DNA of 64,000 nt from assembly GCF_035969385.1 (NCBI RefSeq), contig NZ_JAYKKJ010000007.1:130530-194529 (forward strand), written 5' to 3'. Shown here piece after piece: positions 15,878 through 24,425 of the stretch; position 1 is the stretch's first letter, and every line of letters starts with the position of its first letter. The notes below the pieces were generated by a model. That model did no database searches, was not told where the DNA came from, and saw only the letters and a list, made by a program, of their open reading frames with translations. Both the position numbers and the translations under genes were made by a program. Origin of the DNA: SELP01 sp035969385. GTDB lineage: Bacteria > Pseudomonadota > Alphaproteobacteria > Rhodobacterales > Rhodobacteraceae.

Positions 15878-17041
15878 ATGAACGCAGAAACCAAATTCGA
15901 AGGGCTTGAGGTCGGGTTCGACGTGCCCGCGCTGCCCGGGATGGACGAGGCCGATATCCAGACCCCCTGCATCGTGCTGGATCTGGACGCGCTGGAACGC
16001 AACATCGTCAAGATGGGCGACTATGCCAAGGCGCATGGGATGCGTCACCGGGTGCACGGCAAGATGCATAAATCCGTGGATGTGGCCAAGCTGCAGGAAC
16101 GGATGGGGGGCGCCGTCGGCGTCTGCTGCCAGAAGGTGTCCGAGGCCGAGGTTTTCGCCCGCGGCGGCATCAAGGATATCCTTGTGTCCAATCAGGTGCG
16201 TGATCCGCTCAAAGTCGACCGTCTGGCCCGCCTGCCCAAGCTGGGCGCGCGGACCATTGTCTGCGTCGATGATGTCGCCAATGTCGCGGACCTGTCAGCG
16301 GCGGCGGTCAAGCATGGCACCGAACTAGAGGTTTTTGTCGAGATCGACTGCGGCGCGGGCCGCTGCGGCGTCACCACGACCCCGGCGGTGATCGAGATTG
16401 CCAAGGCGGTTGAGGCCGCGCCGAACCTGAAGTTCACCGGCATTCAGGCCTATCAGGGCGCGATGCAGCACATGGACAGCTATACCGACCGCAAGGCCAA
16501 GCTGGACGCCGCGATTGCGCAGGTGAAGGACGCCGTGGACGGGTTGAAGGCCGAAGGGATCGAATGCGAACTGGTCTCGGGCGGCGGCACGGGCAGCTAT
16601 TATTTCGAAAGCAACTCGGGCGTTTACAACGAATTGCAGTGCGGGTCCTACGCTTTCATGGATGCCGACTATGGCCGCATCCTTGACGCGGACGGGAACC
16701 GCATTGACCGGGGGGAATGGGAAAACGCGATGTTCCTTTACACTCAGGTCATGTCCCACGCTAAGGCGGATAAGGCGATTGTCGATGCCGGGCTGAAGGC
16801 GCAATCGGTCGATAGCGGGTTGCCGGTGGTCTTTGGCCGCGACGATGTCGAATACATCAAATGTTCGGATGAACACGGCGTCGTTTCGGACCCGAAGGGC
16901 GTGCTGAAGGTCGGCGAAAAGCTGCGGCTTGTGCCTGGTCACTGCGACCCGACGGCGAATGTCCATGACTGGTATGTCGGTGTTCGGAACGGCAAGGTTG
17001 AAACCCTTTGGCCCGTGTCGGCCCGTGGAAAGGCCTACTGA
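15878..17041 (+). CDS. bhcC: beta-Hydroxyaspartate aldolase
   Basis: A 387-residue fold-type III PLP enzyme with an alanine-racemase-like N-terminal barrel and a D-serine-dehydratase-like C-terminal domain. HRVHGKMHKSVDVAKLQ is the PLP-lysine region, and GHCDPTANVHDWYVGVR near the C-terminus carries the metal-ligand His and Cys typical of D-threonine aldolases. In the cycle it condenses glycine with glyoxylate to form (2R,3S)-beta-hydroxyaspartate, the key carbon-carbon bond-forming step. The ATG at 15878 has AAGGAGG seven bases upstream. Its stop overlaps the bhcD start by one base. Confidence 0.93.
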   Translation: MNAETKFEGLEVGFDVPALPGMDEADIQTPCIVLDLDALERNIVKMGDYAKAHGMRHRVHGKMHKSVDVAKLQERMGGAVGVCCQKVSEAEVFARGGIKDILVSNQVRDPLKVDRLARLPKLGARTIVCVDDVANVADLSAAAVKHGTELEVFVEIDCGAGRCGVTTTPAVIEIAKAVEAAPNLKFTGIQAYQGAMQHMDSYTDRKAKLDAAIAQVKDAVDGLKAEGIECELVSGGGTGSYYFESNSGVYNELQCGSYAFMDADYGRILDADGNRIDRGEWENAMFLYTQVMSHAKADKAIVDAGLKAQSVDSGLPVVFGRDDVEYIKCSDEHGVVSDPKGVLKVGEKLRLVPGHCDPTANVHDWYVGVRNGKVETLWPVSARGKAY

Positions 17042-18018
17042 TGGCCGAGGGTTTGCTGATCGTGAACGAGGCCGCCTGCGAGGCGGTCGTGACCCGCGGC
17101 GCGGCCTTTGCCGCCGTGGAAAGTACATTTGCCGCCATGGCGACGGGGGAGGCGTGGAACTTTCCCGTGGTGCGCGAGGCGCTGGGCCATGCGGACGCGC
17201 TTTACGGTTTTAAGTCCGGGTTCGACCGGGCGGGCATGGCGTTGGGCGTGAAATCCGGGGGCTATTGGCCGGGAAACGCGGCCAAGGGGCTGACCAACCA
17301 CCAGTCCACTGTGTTCCTGTTCGATCCGGACACCGGGCAGCTGGCCGCGCTGGTCGGCGGCAATTACCTGACCGCGATCCGCACGGCGGCGGCGTCTTCG
17401 GTGTCCATCGCGCATCTGGCGCGGCCGGACGCCAAGGTGATCGGCATGGTCGGGGCGGGGCACCAATCGGCGTTCCAGCTGCGCGCGGCGCTGGAACAGC
17501 GCGACTTTGAAAAGGTCGTCGCCTGGAACCCGCATCCGGACATGCTGCCCCGGCTACGGGCCGTGGCCGAAGAGGCCGGGCTGCCCTTTGAAGGGGTGGA
17601 GCGCGAGGAGTTGGGTGCGCAGGCGGATGTGATCATCACCATCACCTCGGCCTTCGAGCCGCTTCTGATGCGCGACTGGATCAAGCCGGGCACCCATCTG
17701 GCCTGCATGGGCACCGACACCAAGGGCAAGCAAGAGGTCGACCCGGCGATCCTGACCGCCGCGACCGTGTTCACCGATGAGGTCGCCCAATCGATCACCA
17801 TCGGCGAGGCGCAGCATGCGGTGGGTCACGGGCTGATGGGCGAGGGGGATATCACCCCCATCGGGGCGGTGATCAACGGCACCCATCCAGGCCGGACGTC
17901 GGCGGAGGAGATCACCCTGTTCGGCGGAACCGGTGTCGGGCTTCAGGATCTGGCGGTGGCGCAGGTCGCCGCAAAGCTGGCGGAAGAGCAAGGCAAGGCG
18001 CAGCGGATCGCCCTGTGA
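17041..18018 (+). CDS. bhcD: Iminosuccinate reductase
   Basis: A 325-residue member of the ornithine cyclodeaminase/mu-crystallin family. The Rossmann motif MVGAGHQSAFQLRAAL (about residues 137-153) binds NAD(H), and GTDTKGKQEVD is conserved in the family. In the beta-hydroxyaspartate cycle it reduces iminosuccinate to aspartate, which donates its amino group to another glyoxylate through BhcA. True ornithine cyclodeaminases usually stand alone or with arginine catabolic genes. Its place as the fourth tightly coupled gene of this cluster makes BhcD the better name. Confidence 0.92.
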   Translation: MAEGLLIVNEAACEAVVTRGAAFAAVESTFAAMATGEAWNFPVVREALGHADALYGFKSGFDRAGMALGVKSGGYWPGNAAKGLTNHQSTVFLFDPDTGQLAALVGGNYLTAIRTAAASSVSIAHLARPDAKVIGMVGAGHQSAFQLRAALEQRDFEKVVAWNPHPDMLPRLRAVAEEAGLPFEGVEREELGAQADVIITITSAFEPLLMRDWIKPGTHLACMGTDTKGKQEVDPAILTAATVFTDEVAQSITIGEAQHAVGHGLMGEGDITPIGAVINGTHPGRTSAEEITLFGGTGVGLQDLAVAQVAAKLAEEQGKAQRIAL

Positions 18019-18021
18019 CGG

Positions 18022-18115
18022 GGCGGTGGGTTGAAACCCACCTTACGTTCAGGGGCTCTGCCCCTCTGGCCCGTTCCGGGCCATTCACCCCGGAGTATTT
18101 GGGGCAAAATGAGAG
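18022..18115. repeat. Dispersed intergenic repeat, copy 1 (palindrome plus GGGGCAAAATGAGAG tail)
   Basis: Downstream of bhcD lies the hairpin GGTGGGTTGAAACCCACC (18025-18042), then a GGGGCTCTGCCCC hairpin and a GGCCCGTTCCGGGCC hairpin, ending in TATTTGGGGCAAAATGAGAG. Nearly the same ~90 bases recur at 41340-41431. The first hairpin could terminate bhc transcription, although no clear T-run follows it. The unit is clearly a repeated family in this genome. Confidence 0.85.
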
Positions 18116-18201
18116 CAGGGCAGGCTGGTTTTGATCGGCCTGCCCTTGCTGCTATCGGGGGAATGCGGTTTCCTCGGTCCATTCAGCAAGACGAGGGTAA
18201 C

Positions 18202-19896
18202 ATGGCGGGTTTGGAAAAGCGGATTGCGCAGGGGCGCGGCGATGAAGTGGCCGATCTGGTTCTGCGGGGCGGCCGGGTGCTGGATGTTGTCACGGGCGAG
18301 TTGATCGCGGGCGATGTGGCGATCTGCGGCGATACGATTGTCGGGATCGGGGCCGATTATGACGGGGCCGAGATCGTCAATGTGTCCGGTCTGACGCTGG
18401 TTCCCGGCTTCATCGACACCCACCTGCATATCGAATCGAGCCTGATCACCCCTTTCGAGTTTGACCGCTGCGTCACCCCGCGCGGCGTCACCACTTGCAT
18501 CTGCGACCCGCATGAGATCGCCAATGTTCTTGGCGTTCCGGGGATCGAATACTTCCTAGAGGCCGCGACCCGGACGGTTCTGGACATCCGCGTGAACCTG
18601 TCGTCCTGCGTGCCCTCGACCGAGATGGAGACCGCAGGCGCGCGGATCGAGGCGGCGGACCTTGCCCCGTTGATGGCCCACCCCAAGGTGATCGGGCTGG
18701 CCGAGTTCATGAACTATCCCGGCGTGATCCACCGCGACCCGGCAGCCATGGCCAAGCTTGCGCTGTTCGAGGGCCGCCATATCGACGGGCATGCGCCGCT
18801 TTTGTCGGGCAAGGATCTGAACGCCTATGTCGCGGCGGGCATCCGCACCGAACACGAGGCGACCACCGCCGCCGAGGCCCGCGAGAAGTTGCAAAAGGGC
18901 ATGCGCGTGCTGATCCGCGAGGGGTCGGTGTCGAAGGATCTGGATGCGCTTCTGCCGCTGCTGACGCCGCTGACTTCGGCCTATATGTGCCTGTGCACGG
19001 ATGACCGGAACCCACTGGATATCGGGGAACATGGGCATCTGGACTACATGATCCGTCATGCCATCGCCGAAGGGGTCGATCCCGTCGCCATCTACCGCGC
19101 GGCCAGCCTGTCGGCGGCAGAGGCCTTTGGCCTGAAGGATCGGGGACAGATCGCGCCGGGCAAACGGGCCGATATCGTGGCGCTGGGCAGTCTGGAGGGT
19201 TGCGACGCCCGCGCAGTCTGGGCCGGTGGGGTCCGGGTGGGCGAGGCCGCCTTTGCCGCCCGGTCCGAAATCCCCCCCATCGGGCGCGGGTCGGTCAAGG
19301 CCCCGGCGATTGTTGCCGCCCATTTCCGCACTGCGTCGAACCGCGACCAGACCGATGTGATCGGCATTCTGCCCGGCAAGATCATCACCGAACACCTGCA
19401 CGAGGAGATCCCGGTGCAGGACGGTGACAAGCGGCCCGACATTGCCCGAGACCTGATCAAGATCGCGGTGATCGAACGGCACGGCAAGAACGGCAATGTC
19501 GCCACCGGCTTTGTGCACGGGTTCGAATTGAAGCGCGGGGCCATCGCCTCGACCGTCTGTCACGATCATCACAACATCGCCGTGGTGGGGGCCGATTATG
19601 ACGACATGGCGCTGGCGGCCAACCGGCTGGCCGAGATCGAGGGCGGGTTTGTCGTCACCGAAGGGGGCAAGGTTCTGGCGGAACTGGCGCTGCCGGTTGC
19701 CGGGCTGATGTCTTTGCTGACCTTTGAAGAGGTCCGCGACCGGCTGGTCGCCCTGCGGGACGCAGCGAAATCGCTGGGGGTTATGTTGGAAGAGCCGTTT
19801 CTGCAACTGGCCTTCCTTGCCCTGCCGGTAATCCCGATGCTGAAAATCACCGACCGGGGTCTGGTCGATGTGGCCAAGTTCGAAATCATCGGCTGA
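18202..19896 (+). CDS. ade: Adenine deaminase
   Basis: A 564-residue amidohydrolase that deaminates adenine to hypoxanthine in purine salvage. DTHLHIESS is the metal-ligand motif, CDPHEIANVLG follows, and CLCTDDRNPLDI contains the catalytic Asp region. The long C-terminal domain with NVATGFVHGFELKRGA and DHHNIAVVG is characteristic of Ade rather than dihydroorotase or hydantoinase. The ATG at 18202 has GAGGG seven bases upstream. A repeat-bearing gap of 183 bp separates it from bhcD, so it is probably a separate unit. Confidence 0.95.
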   Translation: MAGLEKRIAQGRGDEVADLVLRGGRVLDVVTGELIAGDVAICGDTIVGIGADYDGAEIVNVSGLTLVPGFIDTHLHIESSLITPFEFDRCVTPRGVTTCICDPHEIANVLGVPGIEYFLEAATRTVLDIRVNLSSCVPSTEMETAGARIEAADLAPLMAHPKVIGLAEFMNYPGVIHRDPAAMAKLALFEGRHIDGHAPLLSGKDLNAYVAAGIRTEHEATTAAEAREKLQKGMRVLIREGSVSKDLDALLPLLTPLTSAYMCLCTDDRNPLDIGEHGHLDYMIRHAIAEGVDPVAIYRAASLSAAEAFGLKDRGQIAPGKRADIVALGSLEGCDARAVWAGGVRVGEAAFAARSEIPPIGRGSVKAPAIVAAHFRTASNRDQTDVIGILPGKIITEHLHEEIPVQDGDKRPDIARDLIKIAVIERHGKNGNVATGFVHGFELKRGAIASTVCHDHHNIAVVGADYDDMALAANRLAEIEGGFVVTEGGKVLAELALPVAGLMSLLTFEEVRDRLVALRDAAKSLGVMLEEPFLQLAFLALPVIPMLKITDRGLVDVAKFEIIG

Positions 19897-19906
19897 AACG
19901 AAAGAA

Positions 19907-19926
19907 GCCGGGCGTTGCCGCCCGGC
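19907..19926. terminator. Bidirectional hairpin between ade and the AGCS symporter gene
   Basis: GCCGGGCG (19907-19914) and CGCCCGGC (19919-19926) form an 8-bp GC stem with a 4-base loop in the gap between convergent genes. The T-run is weak on both sides (AGAA before, CAGTTTCA after). Confidence 0.6.
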
Positions 19927-19964
19927 CAGTTTCACGAACAAGGGACGTTCGTGGGTGTTATGGC

Positions 19965-21512
19965 TCAGTTCTTGAACTTCCGGATCTGGCCCGACCGCAG
20001 GCGCGACAGGTAGCTGTCCAGCTCGCCCCTCACGATCGGCATCAGGAAGTAAAGCGCCACGATGTTGACAACGGCCATGGCGAAGATCGCCGCATCCGAG
20101 AAGTCGATCACCGGGCTAAGGCTGGCGGCGGCGCCGATCACCACGAAGAGGCAGAAGATGATCTTGAACACCAGTTCCGTGATTTTGCCTTCGCCGAACA
20201 GGTAGGTCCATGCCTTGAGCCCGTAGTAGGACCAGCTGATCATGGTCGAGAAGGCGAACAGGATCACCGCAAGCGCCAGCACATACTGGAACCAGCCAAA
20301 GGCCGAGGAGAAGGCGGCAGAGGTCAGGGCGACGCCCTTGTTGCCGTCCACGGTCTGGATGGTCGATGCGCCTTCGTCCAAGAGGTAAAGGCCGGTTGCC
20401 GGATCCTGGATCAACTGCCCGGTGATGATGATGACCAGCGCGGTCATGGTGCAGATCACCACGGTGTCGATGAAGGGTTCCAGAAGCGACACGAATCCTT
20501 CGGTGATCGGTTCCTTGGTCTTCACGGCAGAGTGCGCGATGGCGGCAGAGCCGACCCCGGCCTCGTTCGAGAAGGCGGCCCGCTTGAAGCCCTGGATCAG
20601 CGCGCCGACCATACCGCCCGCAACACCGGCCCCGGTAAAGGCGCCCGCAAAGATCTGGCCAAAGGCCCAACCGATCTTGTCGATATTCATCAACAGGATG
20701 ATCAGCGCGGCGGCGACATACATCACCCCCATGAAGGGCACGACCTTTTCAGTGACGCTGGCGATGGATTTCAGCCCGCCGACGATCACAAGGAAGACGA
20801 TCACGGCAAAGACCACCCCGGTGATCCAGCCCGGATAGTCACCGATCACATTGGTCAACTGGGCATGGGCCTGATTGGCCTGGAACATGTTGCCGCCGCC
20901 GAAGGCGCCAAGGATGCAGAAGATCGCGAAAAGCACCGCAAGGAACTTGCCCGCGGGCAGGCCACGTTCGGCAAAGCCCTTGGTCATGTAATACATCGGG
21001 CCACCGGAGACGGTGCCGTCGTCGTATTCATTGCGGTATTTGACGCCCAGCGTACATTCTGTGAATTTCGATGCCATGCCCAGAAGACCGGCAAGGATCA
21101 TCCAGAAGGTCGCGCCCGGGCCGCCGATGCCCACGGCCACCGCCACACCGGCGATGTTGCCAAGGCCGACGGTGCCGGACAGGGCGGTTGCCAGCGCCTG
21201 AAAGTGGCTGACCTCGCCCGCGTCGTTCGGGTCCGAATAATCGCCCCGGACAAGCCGGATCGCGTGGCCGAAGGTGCGGAACTGCACGAAGCCGAAGTAG
21301 AGCGTGAAGACGGTCGCCGCAATCACCAGCCACATCACGATCCAGGGGAAGCTTGTCCCCGGAAACGGGCTGAAGATGAAGTTGACGAACCAGCCCGTCG
21401 AATTGGCGAAGACTTCGTTCACCTTTTCATCAAGGCTTTGGGCCATGGCCGGGGCGGCGCCCAAGGCAAGGCCGGTCGCGGCCAGCGCCGCGGATTTGAA
21501 AATGCGTGTCAT
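19965..21512 (-). CDS. Alanine/glycine:cation symporter (AGCS) family protein
   Basis: A 515-residue inner-membrane protein with about ten to eleven helices after a signal-like N-terminus. The family signature is seen as GLGNIAGVAVAVGIGGPGATFWM (split about residues 115-138), followed by FTECTLGVKYR and GGPMYYMTKG. AGCS members import alanine or glycine with sodium or protons. The exact amino acid is not readable. The usp gene lies 18 bases upstream on the same strand, and an Lrp-type regulator is divergent beyond it, a setting that suits amino-acid-responsive control. Confidence 0.93.
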   Translation of the reverse strand: MTRIFKSAALAATGLALGAAPAMAQSLDEKVNEVFANSTGWFVNFIFSPFPGTSFPWIVMWLVIAATVFTLYFGFVQFRTFGHAIRLVRGDYSDPNDAGEVSHFQALATALSGTVGLGNIAGVAVAVGIGGPGATFWMILAGLLGMASKFTECTLGVKYRNEYDDGTVSGGPMYYMTKGFAERGLPAGKFLAVLFAIFCILGAFGGGNMFQANQAHAQLTNVIGDYPGWITGVVFAVIVFLVIVGGLKSIASVTEKVVPFMGVMYVAAALIILLMNIDKIGWAFGQIFAGAFTGAGVAGGMVGALIQGFKRAAFSNEAGVGSAAIAHSAVKTKEPITEGFVSLLEPFIDTVVICTMTALVIIITGQLIQDPATGLYLLDEGASTIQTVDGNKGVALTSAAFSSAFGWFQYVLALAVILFAFSTMISWSYYGLKAWTYLFGEGKITELVFKIIFCLFVVIGAAASLSPVIDFSDAAIFAMAVVNIVALYFLMPIVRGELDSYLSRLRSGQIRKFKN

Positions 21513-21530
21513 GTATGTCCCCCTGAAGGC

Positions 21531-21965
21531 TTACGGCACGATGGTGACGGGCACGGGTGCGGCCTGTGCAAGGCTGCCCGCGACCGACCCGAAGATGCGG
21601 CTGGCCATGCCGGAATGCCCGGTGCGGCCGATGACGATCTGGTTGGCGCCCGCCTCTTTCGCGGATGCGGCCAGAACCTCGGCGATATGGCCGTATTTGA
21701 CCGAAGCCTCGACCGGGACGCCCGCGTCGCCAAGGCGCGACAGGACCGGGTCGATCAACGCGCTTTGCGCGCGCGCCAGTTCCTCGCTGCGGCGCTTGTG
21801 GCGCTCTTCCAGCTCGGTCGGTGTCAGGAACGAATAGGGTGACCATTCCAGCACATGGACCAGCAGCACGCTGCCGCCCTGTGCCTTGGCGCGATCGACC
21901 GCGAACTCCAGCGCCCGGTTTGCGCTTTCGCTGCCGTCAAAGCCGACGACGATTTTTTGGGGCAT
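21531..21965 (-). CDS. Universal stress protein (UspA family)
   Basis: A 144-residue single-domain Usp protein. It starts IVVGFDGSESANRALEFA and ends with the ATP-binding signature GRTGHSGMASRIFGSVA, then the conserved C-terminal PVPVTIVP. ATP-binding Usp proteins act in stress survival and often accompany transporters. It precedes the AGCS symporter gene on the same strand with an 18-base gap, so the two are likely co-transcribed and the protein may modulate transport. Confidence 0.93.
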   Translation of the reverse strand: MPQKIVVGFDGSESANRALEFAVDRAKAQGGSVLLVHVLEWSPYSFLTPTELEERHKRRSEELARAQSALIDPVLSRLGDAGVPVEASVKYGHIAEVLAASAKEAGANQIVIGRTGHSGMASRIFGSVAGSLAQAAPVPVTIVP

Positions 21966-22056
21966 CTTGTCCCTCCCTCTTTTGATTATGTCCCTTTGGA
22001 CAGGGTCAGTATGCCATTGAAATCGGCGGAAATGATCGCCTCATTTTCCTTGATTT

Positions 22057-22069
22057 CGGAAAATTTCCG
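22057..22069. promoter_or_regulatory. Candidate Lrp-type operator between usp and lrp
   Basis: CGGAAAATTTCCG is a perfect 13-bp palindrome with an AT-rich centre, the character of Lrp/AsnC sites. It lies 43 bp before the regulator's start and about 90 bp before the divergent usp start, placing it to act on both. Confidence 0.45.
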
Positions 22070-22111
22070 GAAATACTCGAGTGAAACGCGGCATGAGTGG
22101 GAAAATTTACA

Positions 22112-22570
22112 ATGGATACATTGGATATCCGTATTCTTTCTGTTCTTCAGAAAGACGGGCAGATTTCGATGGCCCGCCTGTCGGAAGAGGTCGGGCTATC
22201 CCTGTCGGCCTGTCACCGGCGGGTAAAACTTTTGGAGCAGTCCGGCAAGATCGCGAATTACGCGGCGCGGTTGAACCGCCGCGCAATCGGGCTGGAAATT
22301 CAGGTTTTTATCGAGGTGCAGCTGACCAGCCAGCGGCGCGAGGATATCGCTGCCTTTGAAGAAGCCATCGCGCGGATGCCCGAGGTTCTGGAATGTCACC
22401 TGATCTCGGGCGAGTTCGATTACCTGATGCGGGTGGCGGCGCGGGATACAAGCGCCTACGAGGCGCTCTATCGCAACCGTCTGTCTGACATTCCGTCGGT
22501 GGCCAAGATGAAAACCCTGCTGAGCCTGTCGACCGTCAAGGAATTCCGGGGCTTCTATCTGGAAGGGTAG
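22112..22570 (+). CDS. Lrp/AsnC-family transcriptional regulator
   Basis: A 152-residue regulator with an N-terminal helix-turn-helix (about residues 3-58, LDIRILSVLQKDGQISMARL and CHRRVKLLEQSG) and a C-terminal RAM ligand-binding domain (CHLISGEFDYLMRV). I chose the ATG at 22112; a GTG at 22097 would add five residues. It is divergent from the usp-AGCS pair and a local target is likely. Lrp proteins bind amino acids, so alanine or glycine as effector is a reasonable inference. Confidence 0.92.
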   Translation: MDTLDIRILSVLQKDGQISMARLSEEVGLSLSACHRRVKLLEQSGKIANYAARLNRRAIGLEIQVFIEVQLTSQRREDIAAFEEAIARMPEVLECHLISGEFDYLMRVAARDTSAYEALYRNRLSDIPSVAKMKTLLSLSTVKEFRGFYLEG

Positions 22571-22592
22571 GGGCCGGGTGTCCCGGCCCCTA
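22568..22592. terminator. Bidirectional hairpin between lrp and the SulP gene
   Basis: TAGGGGCCGGG (22568-22578) pairs perfectly with CCCGGCCCCTA (22582-22592) around a TGT loop. It sits between convergent genes and includes the lrp stop codon. Confidence 0.7.
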
Positions 22593-22598
22593 TCGCTA

Positions 22599-24332
22599 TC
22601 AGGCGGCCTTGGCGGTTTCCGGCGACAGGGCCGCCAGCGCATCGAACTGCGCAAGGAAGACCTCGCCGGTCAGATCGTCAAGGAAGTGCGTCTTCTTCAG
22701 CCGGTCCATGACCGGGCCTTTGACCTCGGACAGGTGGAACCGGACGCCCAGCTCCTTCAGGCGGGTGTTGATCGCCTCGAGGCTTTCGAGGGCGGACATG
22801 TCCACCTCGTTCACTGCCGGGCACATCAGCACCACGTCGCGGATCGGGCAATCCTGCACCACCCGGTCAAGGATGTAGTCCTCGAGGAAGCGGGCGTTGG
22901 CGAAATAGAGGCTTTCGTCGACCCGGATGGTCAGCAGGCTGGGCGAGGTCAGCACCGCGTGCCGCTTCACGTTGCGGAAGTGTTGGGTGCCGGGGACAAG
23001 GCCCACCTCGGCGATATGCGGCTTGGAGGTTTTGTAGAGGTGCAGGGCGATGGACAGGATCACGCCCGCCGACACGCCCGCCTCGACCCCCATGGCCAAT
23101 GTCACGGTGATGGTGGCGGCCACGGCAAGGAAATCGGCAAAGGAATAGCCCCAGGCCTTTTTCAGGATCGACAGGTCCACAAGCGACAGGACCGCGACGA
23201 TGATCGTGGCGGCCAGCGTCGCCTTCGGCAGGAAGAAGACCAGCGGCGTCAGGGCGACGGCGGCGATGGCAAGGCCCACGGCGGTAAAGGCCCCGGCGGC
23301 GGGGGTTTCGGCGCCCGCGTCAAAGTTCACGACCGAGCGGGCAAAGCCCCCGGTGACCGGATAACCGCCGGTGAAGGCCGCGCCGACGTTCGCCATGCCA
23401 AGGCCGATCAACTCCTGATCCGGCTTGATCCGCTGCCGCTTCTTGGCTGCCAAGGTCTGCGCGACCGAGATGGATTCGACGAAGCCGATGATGGAGATCA
23501 GGATCGCGGGGATCAGAAGCTGGCCCACAAGTTCCGACGACAGGTCGGGCAGGGTCAGGGGCGGCAGGCTTTGCGGCACCTCGCCCACGACGGCGACGCC
23601 CCGGTCGGCCAGTCCCAGACCCCATGTGGCGACGGTGGTCGCCACCACGGCGGCAACCGGCCCGGCCTTCGTGATCACATCGGCAAGGCGCGGGCCAAGC
23701 CCGTAGCTGCGCAACAGCGGCTTCAGCCCCTTGCGGACCCAGAACAGGAAGGCCGTGGCGGCAATGCCGATGATGGCGGTGATCAGGTTCATCTGTCCTA
23801 GGTTGTGCCACAGGCTTTCCAGCCGATGGATCAGCGTGTGTCCTTCGCTTTTGATGCCCAGGATATGGCCGACCTGACTGGTGGCGATCAGGATGCCCGA
23901 GGCGGTGATGAAGCCCGCGATGACCGGGTGCGACAGGAAGTTGGCGATGAAGCCTAGACGAAGGAAGCCAAGGATCAGCAGGAAGACCCCCGACAGAAAC
24001 GCAAGCGTCAGCGCGGCGGCGGCGTATCCCATCGTCCCGCTTTCGGCGACTTGCCCCACGGCGGCGGCGGTCATCAGCGACACAACCGCGACCGGCCCGA
24101 CCGCCAGCGCCCGGCTGGTTCCGAACATGGCATAGAAGATGATCGGCACGATCGAGGCATAGATACCCGCCTCGGGCGGCAGCCCGGCGAGCAGGGCATA
24201 GGCCAGTGATTGGGGGACCAGCATGATCGTCACGATCACGGCGGCGATCAGGTCGTTCGATAGGGCGCCCGTGTCGTAGGTCCGGCCCCAGTCAAGGATC
24301 GGCATGTAGCGGGCGAGGGTCTTGGGGATCAT
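22599..24332 (-). CDS. SulP-family anion transporter with STAS domain
   Basis: A 577-residue protein: a membrane domain of about ten to fourteen helices (residues ~25-425, with VPQSLAYALLAGLPPEAGIYAS as the family signature, split here at 20 or so residues) followed by a cytosolic STAS domain (~445-560). SulP members move sulfate, bicarbonate or related anions. It is the last gene of a leftward cluster whose other members oxidise sulfide to persulfide and sulfite. Export of sulfate or sulfite, or its import, is therefore possible; the direction is not determined by sequence. Confidence 0.92.
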   Translation of the reverse strand: MIPKTLARYMPILDWGRTYDTGALSNDLIAAVIVTIMLVPQSLAYALLAGLPPEAGIYASIVPIIFYAMFGTSRALAVGPVAVVSLMTAAAVGQVAESGTMGYAAAALTLAFLSGVFLLILGFLRLGFIANFLSHPVIAGFITASGILIATSQVGHILGIKSEGHTLIHRLESLWHNLGQMNLITAIIGIAATAFLFWVRKGLKPLLRSYGLGPRLADVITKAGPVAAVVATTVATWGLGLADRGVAVVGEVPQSLPPLTLPDLSSELVGQLLIPAILISIIGFVESISVAQTLAAKKRQRIKPDQELIGLGMANVGAAFTGGYPVTGGFARSVVNFDAGAETPAAGAFTAVGLAIAAVALTPLVFFLPKATLAATIIVAVLSLVDLSILKKAWGYSFADFLAVAATITVTLAMGVEAGVSAGVILSIALHLYKTSKPHIAEVGLVPGTQHFRNVKRHAVLTSPSLLTIRVDESLYFANARFLEDYILDRVVQDCPIRDVVLMCPAVNEVDMSALESLEAINTRLKELGVRFHLSEVKGPVMDRLKKTHFLDDLTGEVFLAQFDALAALSPETAKAA

Positions 24333-24425
24333 TGCAGTAATCCAAAGGCGAAAGAGAAAAGGGCCGACAGGGGGGCCTGCCGGGGTCCCGACCCGCCCCG
24401 TTCTTGGGGCGGTCCGGTGCGTTTG

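Noticed and set aside
14916..18018. Independent threonine dehydratase, D-threonine aldolase and ornithine cyclodeaminase genes
   Set aside because: The strict bhcA-B-C-D order with a divergent IclR gene makes the beta-hydroxyaspartate cycle a better single explanation.
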